In this document: piece after piece, positions 9,660-16,801 of the stretch
How positions within the stretch are numbered: the stretch's first letter is position 1
Layout: the number at the start of each line of letters is the position of its first letter
Assembly (NCBI GenBank): GCA_017481205.1
Contig: JAFUPN010000041.1
Span: 124,001-188,000 of the forward strand
Source: Clostridia bacterium
GTDB taxonomy: Bacteria; Bacillota; Clostridia; UMGS1810
Direction of reading: 5' to 3'
Length of the DNA stretch: 64,000 bases
Notes under the pieces: generated by a model
Seen by the model: the letters and a program-made list of their open reading frames with translations, nothing else
Databases searched by the model: none
Told to the model about the DNA's origin: nothing
Position numbers and translations under genes: made by a program

Positions 9660-11339
9660 TCAGTTGCTGAAATAGCATTGGTATATTACCTTTGCCGCCT
9701 GAGCTCTGGTAAGGCTGCCTGCAGGAGCAAAGCTGCCGTCGCCCATTCCATCTATAATTCCTGCATTGCAAAGTGCTGTTACACTTGGCAAGGCATAGTC
9801 GGATATACTGTCTGCGTCTGTAAATGCTAACTGTGCACCGCTATCTGCAAGGCTGATACCTTTTATATCTGCTCCGCGGCAAATCATAACAGCCATATCC
9901 TGTCTTGTAATAACGCTGCCGACACCAAAGCTGTCCTTGCTTACTCCATTTACAAGTCCTGCTTTTACCGCACTTGCAATGTACTGATAGTACCATTCAT
10001 CCTTTGCCACATCGTCAAAGCTGCACATTGCGGCAGAATCGTACACACCCGTTGCAAGAACAAGAACCTTTACAAATTCCTCGCGGGTCATATTCTTTCC
10101 CGGAAGGAATGTTTTGTCTCCGTAGCCGGACAGAATGTTTTTGTCGCTGAGAGCATGTATTGCCTCTCTTGCCCAGTCATAGCCGGATATATCGCTGTAA
10201 TATTCCTTAACAAGGCTGCTGTCCAGCTGAATTGAAGAGGTGGTTACGCCGGTTTTACTGCCACCGGAGACGCCTGATGAGCGTCCTCCGCCACCGCCGG
10301 TATTTCCGCCGCTATTGGAAGTAAAGCTTGCAACCTCGGCTACAGCACTTTCAAAGGCGGAGACAACCATGGCATAAGAATCTGTTGCCGCTGTAAAGCG
10401 TGTTGCCATAATATCGTGAACCATTCCCCGGTTGATGTCGCTCATATTGCTGTACTGACTCCATCTGCTGCTCTTGTCAAAGCCAAAATCTGCAGTCTTG
10501 CTGCTGATAATACCGCCGATTTTTGATGCAAGACAGGTTGTGATTGAATATACGTCCTTGCACTGAGCGTAAGCACTGTCAATGCTTGCAACTGTAACAG
10601 GCAGCTGAGCAGTGATTGCACCTGCTACCCATTTTTTGAACTCGTCAGTCTCCTTGGCATACTCGGTTCCTTCGTATACCGGGTTGGTACAAGCCAGACC
10701 ATCTGCAATGAGTGACTTGTTGAGGAGTGCAACTCCCACAGCCTTTCCGTAATTGCTTATAAACTGTGTTACAGAATCTACAGCAAGGTCAGACATAGTT
10801 ATGAAATCTCCGGCTGCTGACGTCTGCCCTGCGGGGGTCAACTTGTCATATAGTGACATATCAAATCCCATTACGGAAAGAGCCTCTCTGTTGACCGTAT
10901 TTTGCGAATCAAACAGCGTCTTCACCTCCTCTGCGGTTTGTACCAGACGAAGCTGTTCAAGCAGGAATTCAAAATTGATATATTCAAACTCCAAAGCCTT
11001 TTTCCTTGTGCCGTCTGCCACATTGTACTCAACGGAATAAGTACCGTTTGTACTTACACCATTCTTTTGCTCCGGAATGGTAAATACCATTTCCACACTG
11101 CCATCCGGGGCAATTTCCTGCTGCTCCAAAGCAACAAAATCTGTGTAATCAAGACTGTCATCCTGCTTGTATGCTCTGAGGGTTATCTGCTGGCCGGCAT
11201 AATCAGGGGCATTTGCCTTTATGGTTACCACGCCGCCTGTTTCAAATCCCGGATTTTCAAACTGAATTGCCGATGCTGCATTTGCACATACAACAGACAG
11301 TGATAAAACTGCTGTCAGGATAGTTGTTTTCAATCTCAT
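9660..11339 (-). CDS. SLH-anchored protein, pair member 1 (region A copy)
   Basis: 559 residues. Signal peptide 1-24; Ig-like beta domain about 25-120; helical domain about 121-340 with the phrase LSVMGFDMSLYDKL; Gly/Ser-rich linker 342-365; three SLH repeats 380-559, each with its TR motif (NMTREEF, ITRQDM, LTRAQA). SLH repeats bind pyruvylated secondary cell-wall polymers, so the protein should be held non-covalently on the wall with its N-terminal domains exposed. The same architecture recurs at 42638-44329 and as the C-terminal third of the protein at 50765-55711, each time just upstream of a pair member 2 gene. ATG at 11339 has a GGAG eight bases upstream. Precise function unknown. Confidence 0.8.
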   Translation of the reverse strand: MRLKTTILTAVLSLSVVCANAASAIQFENPGFETGGVVTIKANAPDYAGQQITLRAYKQDDSLDYTDFVALEQQEIAPDGSVEMVFTIPEQKNGVSTNGTYSVEYNVADGTRKKALEFEYINFEFLLEQLRLVQTAEEVKTLFDSQNTVNREALSVMGFDMSLYDKLTPAGQTSAAGDFITMSDLAVDSVTQFISNYGKAVGVALLNKSLIADGLACTNPVYEGTEYAKETDEFKKWVAGAITAQLPVTVASIDSAYAQCKDVYSITTCLASKIGGIISSKTADFGFDKSSRWSQYSNMSDINRGMVHDIMATRFTAATDSYAMVVSAFESAVAEVASFTSNSGGNTGGGGGRSSGVSGGSKTGVTTSSIQLDSSLVKEYYSDISGYDWAREAIHALSDKNILSGYGDKTFLPGKNMTREEFVKVLVLATGVYDSAAMCSFDDVAKDEWYYQYIASAVKAGLVNGVSKDSFGVGSVITRQDMAVMICRGADIKGISLADSGAQLAFTDADSISDYALPSVTALCNAGIIDGMGDGSFAPAGSLTRAQAAKVIYQCYFSN

Positions 11340-11360
11340 ATTACCAACTCCTTTCGTTTT

Positions 11361-12701
11361 TTATATTGATTGTGCGTAAAACTCTTTGTCTGCCTGCTCC
11401 ACGGAGCATTCGGTGCTGTCTTTTGATGTGAATGTACCGTCTGTCCATGTTCTTATAACAGGCTTGCTCAAGCCGGTGACGGTTACCCCGTCCAGCGATA
11501 TCCTCTCAAAATGTGCCGCTTGCATAAAAGGCACATCTCCGGCTGTACTGTCAAAATCAACTGTGCAATTTTTGAGCCGGCACACCAGGGGGCTTTCCTC
11601 TGAGCCATAGGCTGTAAGAGGCAGTTTTACACCGGTTGCGCTTATATTCTCAAAACTTATGCTCTCTAAAGGCTTGTTGAGCTGCCATGGCTCATTGCCG
11701 GAAAAATTGTAATGAAGAAATCTGTCTGCATTTTCCACGGTGCAGTTTTTCATGACAATATTGCCCGGAGGATATCTGATATCCCGCGAAAAGTCCGAAT
11801 AGTATGTAAAAAAACTAAGCATATTGTATCTGTGGTCTGTGTTCTGTACCGTGACCTTGCGATTTCGCTTTTCTTCATCGCTGAGGCTGCCTCGGAAAAG
11901 GTATTTTGCAGGACCATATATTCTGCAGTTTTGCACCAGCATATTTGTACCGCCGAAACGGAATGCACTGCAGGCGGTGTTGAGCTCGGTATTTGTTACT
12001 GTGGTGTTAATGTTATCAATACCTGCTATACAGTCATCACCGGTATAAAAACAACAGTTGATTATGTCTGTATTTTCGCAGCCGGTAATGTGCACACCGT
12101 CATGTCCGGCAATCACCCCGACGCTGTCTATCAGTATGTTGCTGCACTGATACAGCGCATGTGCCCAGTTGGCGCTGTTGCACACTGTGTAACCCACCAG
12201 GGTTATGTTTTTGCAGTAATGCATATCTATGGCATGAGGTCCGCGGTAGTGCTCCTCACCCTTTTCGTCAAAGCAATCCATTCCGTCTATTTCAGAGCCG
12301 ATTTCTCCGATAATTGATATATTATCCGCATCAATTGCTCTGATTATGGCATTATTCCATCGCCCTGCCGGCAATCTGGAATAATTGTGGTTTTTTCTTT
12401 CTGATACCGATTTCCACAAATCATCGGTTTTATATTCCGGTTTTATCGGTTCGATTGTATCGTTTATATAATCATTGTAGTCCTCGGGGTTTGTACTGCC
12501 CTCCAAACGGGCATTTTCCATAAGATACAATGTAACATTGCTACGAAGCCTTACCGAACCGGTGCGGAAGGTGCCGGCCGGTACCTCAACCACACCGCCG
12601 CCGCACATAAAGCAATCGTCTATCGCCTGCTGAATGAATCTTGTGCACAGCATCCCGTCAGTTTTTGCACCGTATTGTGTAATATTTACTCGTTTGTGCA
12701 T
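11361..12701 (-). CDS. GH28-like right-handed beta-helix protein, cytoplasmic
   Basis: 446 residues, no signal peptide. The N-terminus NITQYGAKTDGMLCTRFIQQ is the classic start of the pectate-lyase/GH28 parallel beta-helix superfamily. The polygalacturonase acidic residues seem kept in HDGVHITG (normally NTDG) and GDDCIAG, but the usual GHG and RIK motifs are not evident; FRFGGTN stands near their place. It may therefore be a diverged exo-acting hydrolase on rhamnose- or galacturonate-containing oligosaccharides. Lack of a signal fits intracellular processing of imported oligomers. It sits 21 bases after the dehydrogenase gene and 21 before the SLH pair. ATG at 12701 follows GGAGGTGTATATATC. 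Confidence 0.7.
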   Translation of the reverse strand: MHKRVNITQYGAKTDGMLCTRFIQQAIDDCFMCGGGVVEVPAGTFRTGSVRLRSNVTLYLMENARLEGSTNPEDYNDYINDTIEPIKPEYKTDDLWKSVSERKNHNYSRLPAGRWNNAIIRAIDADNISIIGEIGSEIDGMDCFDEKGEEHYRGPHAIDMHYCKNITLVGYTVCNSANWAHALYQCSNILIDSVGVIAGHDGVHITGCENTDIINCCFYTGDDCIAGIDNINTTVTNTELNTACSAFRFGGTNMLVQNCRIYGPAKYLFRGSLSDEEKRNRKVTVQNTDHRYNMLSFFTYYSDFSRDIRYPPGNIVMKNCTVENADRFLHYNFSGNEPWQLNKPLESISFENISATGVKLPLTAYGSEESPLVCRLKNCTVDFDSTAGDVPFMQAAHFERISLDGVTVTGLSKPVIRTWTDGTFTSKDSTECSVEQADKEFYAQSI

Positions 12702-12722
12702 GATATATACACCTCCGATATC

Positions 12723-13760
12723 CTATTTGAGACCAAATTCCTTTTCTACACGCTCCACAGAAGCCATAGTGTCATCATCAATTTCAACATATCCGTCCTT
12801 GAGACATTTTGCCATTTTTGCCATTTCGATTTCACCGGGATAGTATATTGTATCAACACCTGCCGATTTTTTGGAATTTTTGATTTCGTCTATCATATCG
12901 TCCACTCTGTTTTTGTATGCATCGGGACTGCCAAGCTTTGAAATATCAAGTGCCATAAAGAAATGACCCACATTTCCGCCGCATTTTTCGTCTGTATTCC
13001 ATGCGTGAACATTTTTTGTCATTGCCGCACCGGAAAGGGTTGCTCCGAGGGTTTCTACCATCATTGCCATACCGTAGCCCTTATATCCGCCAAAGGGCAG
13101 CAGAGTACCACCCTTTTCGTACTCGCCAGGGTCTGTTGTGGCGTTGCCGTCCTTGTCTATAATCCAGCCCTCAGGGAGCTTTTTACCCTCTTTATCCATC
13201 TGAACAACCTTTCTGTCAGATGTGTAGCTCATTGCTATGTCATATACAATCTTGCCGTATTTGCCAGCCGGGAATGCATATGAGAAAGGATTGTTACCGA
13301 TTGTCTTTTCAGCACTGCCGGTGGCGGCAATGAGTATATCTCCGTTACTCATAGACATACCTACCATATCGTTGTCGGCACACATAGATGTGTAATATCC
13401 TGCTGCACCAAAGTGGTGACTACCCTTTACGTTTACAATTCCGACACCGGTCTGCTTTGCCTTTTCCATAGCAAGCTTCATAGCCTTGTAGGAAACCACA
13501 ATACCCAGATTGTCCTTACCATCAACAGCTGCCCAGGAAGGACTGTCATACAACACGTCAATGCTGCCGTCAGTCTTGATACCACCGCTCTTTATGCAGT
13601 TTATGTATCTTTCCAGGCGCAAAAATCCGTGGGTAAATACGCCTCTCATCTCTGTTTCAAGCAGTACCTCTGTTATAATTTCTGCATCATCACTGCTCAG
13701 ACCGGCTTTTTCAAATATTGCCACCGACCTATTTCTAATTTCATCAATTGCAACTTTCAT
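12723..13760 (-). CDS. Malate/L-lactate dehydrogenase family (Ldh2/YiaK-like) oxidoreductase
   Basis: 345 residues from the preferred start. NAD(P)-dependent 2-hydroxy/2-oxo-acid oxidoreductase family (Ldh2, YiaK, AllD). Family signatures are TEMRGVFTHGFLRL, GSHHFGAAGYY, TIGNNPFSYAFP and the glycine-rich LLPFGGYKGYGMAMM. Members reduce 2,3-diketo acids or oxidise ureidoglycolate, malate or sulfolactate, so the substrate cannot be read from sequence. An ATG at 13769 lies one base from the SD GAAAGGA, too close; the ATG at 13760, ten bases away, is more likely the start. Next to the aldolase gene it suggests catabolism of a sugar acid. Confidence 0.8.
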   Translation of the reverse strand: MKVAIDEIRNRSVAIFEKAGLSSDDAEIITEVLLETEMRGVFTHGFLRLERYINCIKSGGIKTDGSIDVLYDSPSWAAVDGKDNLGIVVSYKAMKLAMEKAKQTGVGIVNVKGSHHFGAAGYYTSMCADNDMVGMSMSNGDILIAATGSAEKTIGNNPFSYAFPAGKYGKIVYDIAMSYTSDRKVVQMDKEGKKLPEGWIIDKDGNATTDPGEYEKGGTLLPFGGYKGYGMAMMVETLGATLSGAAMTKNVHAWNTDEKCGGNVGHFFMALDISKLGSPDAYKNRVDDMIDEIKNSKKSAGVDTIYYPGEIEMAKMAKCLKDGYVEIDDDTMASVERVEKEFGLK

Positions 13761-13823
13761 GTTTATCATATCCTTTCTCAGTTCATAAATTTTTTGATTT
13801 TCCGTGATAGTTCATACAATCAC

Positions 13824-14588
13824 TTACTTTATGTTTTTGAGAGCCTCTATCTCTGTGTTGTAGCCTCTCATATAAAAATCCTTGTCTGTAGCTGTCCACA
13901 AAACATTGCAGCCCATATCCCTGTATTTCTGTGCAAGAACCTCATCGTCACAGAATATTCCGCAGGATTTTCCATAGCTGTTGCTGATATCAAAGATTTT
14001 TTGAATAGCCTCTATCATTTCAGGACTTTTTATATCTCTAGGTGTGCCCACCATAACAGACAAATCGTATGGACCAATCATAACCGCATTTATATATTCG
14101 CCGTATTCCTCAAGCATTTTCGGAAGCAGTTCAATTCCTTTGGGGGACTCTATCTGAGGGAGCAAAAATCTTGTCTTGCCGAAATCGTCAGGTGACTCTC
14201 CCGGACGGAACTGACCGGGTCCGCCGCATCCCTTTCTGCCCTCGGGATAAAACAGAAGCGCGTCCACTGCTGTCCTCAACTGCTCCAGAGTCTCCGTACG
14301 GGGAATCATCACTCCATCTGCGCCCATATCAATCGCCTTGGCAATGAGGTGATACTCACTGTCCTGAGCCCGGACAAACGCAGGCAAGCCCATAAGGCGG
14401 CAGACATGCAAAAGCTCCACTACATTTTGTGTATCAAACACACCATGCTCTGCATCAAACAGTACAAAGTCAAGCTCATCCCGGTTCATTGCCTCCAGTA
14501 TAATGGTGTTTTTGAATATTACCATAGTTGTACCGATAATCTTATCTCTGTTTTTGAATTTTTCTGCAAGTCTTGTATATTTGTTCAT
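13824..14588 (-). CDS. HpcH/HpaI family aldolase (RhmA/GarL-like)
   Basis: 254 residues. Class II pyruvate aldolase family: VLFDAEHGVFDTQNV supplies the metal/base site; FVRAQDSEYHLIAKAIDMGA, GVMIPRTETLEQ and LPQIESPKGIELLP are typical, with Glu and Asp residues binding a divalent metal. Known members cleave 2-keto-3-deoxy-L-rhamnonate (RhmA), 2-keto-3-deoxy-glucarate (GarL) or 4-hydroxy-2-oxo-heptanedioate. Rhamnosidases nearby make a rhamnonate-type substrate attractive, but this is inference. I start it at ATG 14588, five bases after GGAGG, rather than further upstream. A cre-like palindrome lies 19 bases before the start codon. Confidence 0.8.
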   Translation of the reverse strand: MNKYTRLAEKFKNRDKIIGTTMVIFKNTIILEAMNRDELDFVLFDAEHGVFDTQNVVELLHVCRLMGLPAFVRAQDSEYHLIAKAIDMGADGVMIPRTETLEQLRTAVDALLFYPEGRKGCGGPGQFRPGESPDDFGKTRFLLPQIESPKGIELLPKMLEEYGEYINAVMIGPYDLSVMVGTPRDIKSPEMIEAIQKIFDISNSYGKSCGIFCDDEVLAQKYRDMGCNVLWTATDKDFYMRGYNTEIEALKNIK

Positions 14589-14606
14589 ATTTTCCTCCGT
14601 TTCCAG

Positions 14607-14628
14607 TTTTTGCAACCGGTTGCAAAAA
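14607..14628. promoter_or_regulatory. LacI-family/cre-like operator before the aldolase gene
   Basis: A perfect 22-bp palindrome with core TTGCAACCGGTTGCAA, flanked by T5/A5. It fits the cre consensus WTGNAANCGNWNNCAW at every fixed position, so it could bind CcpA or the LacI protein encoded at 15557-16591, whose own promoter carries a near-identical site. It lies between the MBL-hydrolase stop codon and the aldolase ribosome-binding site. Confidence 0.75.
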
Positions 14629-14641
14629 ACTTTAAAAAAAT

Positions 14642-15436
14642 TTACTTTTGTTCTTGCTCTATCATTTTTTCATAATTCTGTATGCACCACTGTGCATATG
14701 GCTTCCACTCACCGGGATTGACAAATGCATCTGTATCGCCTGCCTCCAGCCGCTTTGCTTTATCCACAGTGTGGTTATGCTCTGCGTGATTGCCCAAGAA
14801 TATGTCTACATTCTCTTTCCCAAGCCGCTCCATGGATTTGACAAATTCATCCCGGTATGTATAGGGCAACTTGTATTTGTCAAGAAACTCCCGTGACATG
14901 GTGTTGATACCCATGCCGCCGTGAAGTCCTGCAGTATATGTATTTTTGCCGTCTGTCACCTCAAAGAAATAGGACATGGCACCTGGTGTATGCCCCGGAG
15001 TTGCAACTGCGCGAATACGGGTATTGCCCAGGCTTATGATATCGCCGTCATCAATCAGCACATCAGGCTCAAAGGAAATATATGTCATACCCAGTTCTGC
15101 CGCATATGACAAATCCAGCATACCGTTGGCATACTCCTTGTCACGCCTGCCCATATACAGCGTACATCCGTACAGCTCTTTCAATGCTCTCGCTGCTCCG
15201 CAATGGTCTATGTGTCCGTGAGTGTGCAACACATATCTGATATCCTTTGGGTCAAATCCTATATTTCTGATATTCTCCAACACAAGATACAGCGATTCCT
15301 GATATCCGCTGTCCAGCAGTATCAGCCCGTCACCGGTATCTACCAGATGGGATGAAGCCGGTATCGTACCCACAAAGTACAGATTTCCGAATATTCTGAA
15401 GGGTTTTATATATCCTTCCCATGGTTTAGTTATCAT
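14642..15436 (-). CDS. MBL-fold metallo-hydrolase
   Basis: 264 residues, no signal peptide. Metallo-beta-lactamase fold with the dinuclear zinc motif HTHGHIDHCGA, a second histidine in ATPGHTPGAMSYFF, and NHAEHNH near the C-terminus. N-terminal FYFVG-type strand (NLYFVGTIPASSHLVDTGDG) is standard. Similar proteins hydrolyse lactones, thioesters or beta-lactams. First gene of the catabolic group after lacI; a sugar-acid lactonase would suit the aldolase and dehydrogenase downstream, but nothing in the sequence proves it. ATG at 15436 follows AAGGAGG by six bases. Confidence 0.75.
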   Translation of the reverse strand: MITKPWEGYIKPFRIFGNLYFVGTIPASSHLVDTGDGLILLDSGYQESLYLVLENIRNIGFDPKDIRYVLHTHGHIDHCGAARALKELYGCTLYMGRRDKEYANGMLDLSYAAELGMTYISFEPDVLIDDGDIISLGNTRIRAVATPGHTPGAMSYFFEVTDGKNTYTAGLHGGMGINTMSREFLDKYKLPYTYRDEFVKSMERLGKENVDIFLGNHAEHNHTVDKAKRLEAGDTDAFVNPGEWKPYAQWCIQNYEKMIEQEQK

Positions 15437-15467
15437 AGTATCCTCCTTAGTTCGAGTTCTGTCACAC

Positions 15468-15499
15468 TAGGCACACGGGAGTCGAACCCCGTATGCCTA
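15468..15499 (-). other. Hairpin resembling a tRNA acceptor/T-arm minihelix
   Basis: On the minus strand TAGGCATACGGG pairs with CCCGTGTGCCTA through 12 bp (one G-T), closing the loop GTTCGACT. The loop and adjoining GGG/CCC match the TPsiC arm of a tRNA (GGTTCGANTCC), and the flanking TAGGCA/TGCCTA would be an acceptor stem, but D and anticodon arms and a CCA end are absent. It abuts the inverted-repeat element at 15499-15558. It is not a complete tRNA. Confidence 0.45.
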
Positions 15500-15558
15500 A
15501 CCGAAAGATGCCGGAATTGCGCTTGTTTAAAGCGGGTTCGGATTATTATCTTTCGGCT
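15499..15558. repeat. Short inverted-repeat (MITE-like) element after lacI
   Basis: 60 bp bounded by AACCGAAAGAT and ATCTTTCGGCT. Read on the minus strand, its first ~35 bases (AGCCGAAAGATAATAATCCG, then AACCCGCTTTAAAC) match the left part of the 144-bp element at 21451-21594. The lacI stop codon TAG overlaps its outer end, so the element sits exactly at the 3' end of lacI. Confidence 0.6.
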
Positions 15559-16591
15559 ATTCATAATACTCTATGTTGTTTCTCATAACCAGCTCACAGC
15601 GGGTTGTAATAACATCATCAACTCCCCTGCCGTCAGATATAAATTGCACCAGCGCTTCAAAAGCCGCTTTTGCCTGACCAAACAGATTCTGATATATAGT
15701 GGCATTTACAATGCCTCTTTTCAGATATTCGTTAAGCTCAGGGAATGTATCGAAGGTAACAAGAACTATCTTATCTGACAAGCCCTTCTCTTCGATATAT
15801 CTGCAAAGCTCCACCGAGTTACCGCTGGTTATATATATACCGTCAACATAGGGACAGTCACCCAGCTGAGAATAGCACAACTCTCTTAGCTTTTCAGCAG
15901 AATCGCACATATTCATCTGAGAAATTATATTCAATCCGTTTTGCTTTGCCATTTTTTCAAAGGCATCTCTTCTCCTGCGATGAACACTTGAAAGTGTATC
16001 ACCGGTAAACAGAACAATGTTCTTTCTTTCAGAGAAAAACAGACAATTGCTCAGGAAATCTGCCGCAAGCCTTGCAGAGGACTCCACGTCAAATACTGAC
16101 GAAAACAGCCGCTTCTGCCCCTCTGAATGATTGTCCAGCATTACAATATTGCGATTTTTTTGGTACAGCTCGGTGATAATATCGCCGTGGTTATCGTAGC
16201 TGATACCACCTATTATAATGCCGTCATATTTTGAAAAATCATCAAGAATCTGCCTGCACTCCTCAATAGAATGCTTGTTTTTGTCAAGAAAGCGCATATC
16301 ACATTTGATTTTATAATCCTTGAGCTCCTCGTGAGCTGCTTTGATACCTCTTATAAGCTCCGAATAGCAGGGCTCAAACCGGAAGTACAACAGCACACCG
16401 ATTACTATTTCCTTCATAGAAAGCCGCGATGCCATTTTGTTTGGCACAAAATTATATTTTTCTGCCGTTCTCAATATAAGCTCTCTCTTTTTGGCATTGA
16501 CACTGGCATTGGGGTTGAATGCCCGGCTCACCAGAGAGGGAGTTACCTTGAGTTCCTCTGCAATTGTATATATTGTCACATTTCCGCTCAT
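15557..16591 (-). CDS. LacI/GalR-family transcriptional regulator
   Basis: 344 residues. Helix-turn-helix at the N-terminus (TIYTIAEELKVTPSLVSRAF) with hinge NKMASRLSMKE, followed by a periplasmic-binding-protein-like sensor domain (IVIGVLLYF; DGIIIGGISYDNHGDI; PYVDGIYITSGNS; VLVTFDTF). Effector not predictable. It faces the plus-strand GH78 operon head to head, and cre-like palindromes lie at its own promoter (16613-16628) and before the aldolase gene (14607-14628), so it probably represses itself and region A catabolic genes. ATG at 16591 has only a distant GAGG; the GTG four codons later (VTIYTIAEE), the usual LacI-family N-terminus, is an alternative start. Confidence 0.85.
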   Translation of the reverse strand: MSGNVTIYTIAEELKVTPSLVSRAFNPNASVNAKKRELILRTAEKYNFVPNKMASRLSMKEIVIGVLLYFRFEPCYSELIRGIKAAHEELKDYKIKCDMRFLDKNKHSIEECRQILDDFSKYDGIIIGGISYDNHGDIITELYQKNRNIVMLDNHSEGQKRLFSSVFDVESSARLAADFLSNCLFFSERKNIVLFTGDTLSSVHRRRRDAFEKMAKQNGLNIISQMNMCDSAEKLRELCYSQLGDCPYVDGIYITSGNSVELCRYIEEKGLSDKIVLVTFDTFPELNEYLKRGIVNATIYQNLFGQAKAAFEALVQFISDGRGVDDVITTRCELVMRNNIEYYE

Positions 16592-16612
16592 CAGTGTTCA
16601 CATTCCTCATCA

Positions 16613-16628
16613 TTGCAACCGATTGCAT
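16613..16628. promoter_or_regulatory. cre/LacI-like operator at lacI
   Basis: TTGCAACCGATTGCAT, a 16-bp imperfect palindrome matching the cre consensus and nearly identical to the core at 14607-14628. It lies just downstream of the lacI -10 box, about at the expected transcription start, as expected for autorepression. Confidence 0.65.
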
Positions 16629-16636
16629 TTTTGTAA

Positions 16637-16666
16637 ATTATATCACAATGAGATTGTGGCTGTCAA
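16637..16666 (-). promoter_or_regulatory. Sigma-A promoter of lacI
   Basis: On the minus strand TTGACA (16661-16666) and TATAAT (16637-16642) are both perfect consensus hexamers, 18 bp apart. The spacer contains the palindrome CACAAT-GAG-ATTGTG (16644-16658), possibly a second operator. Confidence 0.75.
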
Positions 16667-16737
16667 GGTATTTTGTGCAACTTCTCCCAGAGAGACGAAA
16701 AAAATAAAATTAGCAAAAGATTCTAAATATTTTACAA

Positions 16738-16766
16738 TTGACACATCAGGCAAAATATAATAAGAT
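16738..16766 (+). promoter_or_regulatory. Probable sigma-A promoter of the GH78 operon
   Basis: TTGACA at 16738-16743 and TAAGAT at 16761-16766 are 17 bp apart. A better -10 hexamer, TATAAT, overlaps at 16756-16761, but its possible -35 (TTTACA, 16731) is 19 bp away. Either choice places transcription start just upstream of the GGAGG at 16788. No cre-like site overlaps it. Confidence 0.5.
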
Positions 16767-16801
16767 AAAATTAATTGACAACTACAAAGGAGGTAATTAT
16801 T

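Noticed and set aside
13413..14195. 260-residue plus-strand open frame
   Set aside because: Antisense to the dehydrogenase and aldolase genes; no domain, no SD, shadow composition.
15468..15558. tRNA or tmRNA gene
   Set aside because: The T-arm-like hairpin lacks D-arm, anticodon arm and CCA; upstream bases form a separate inverted repeat, so a functional tRNA cannot be folded.
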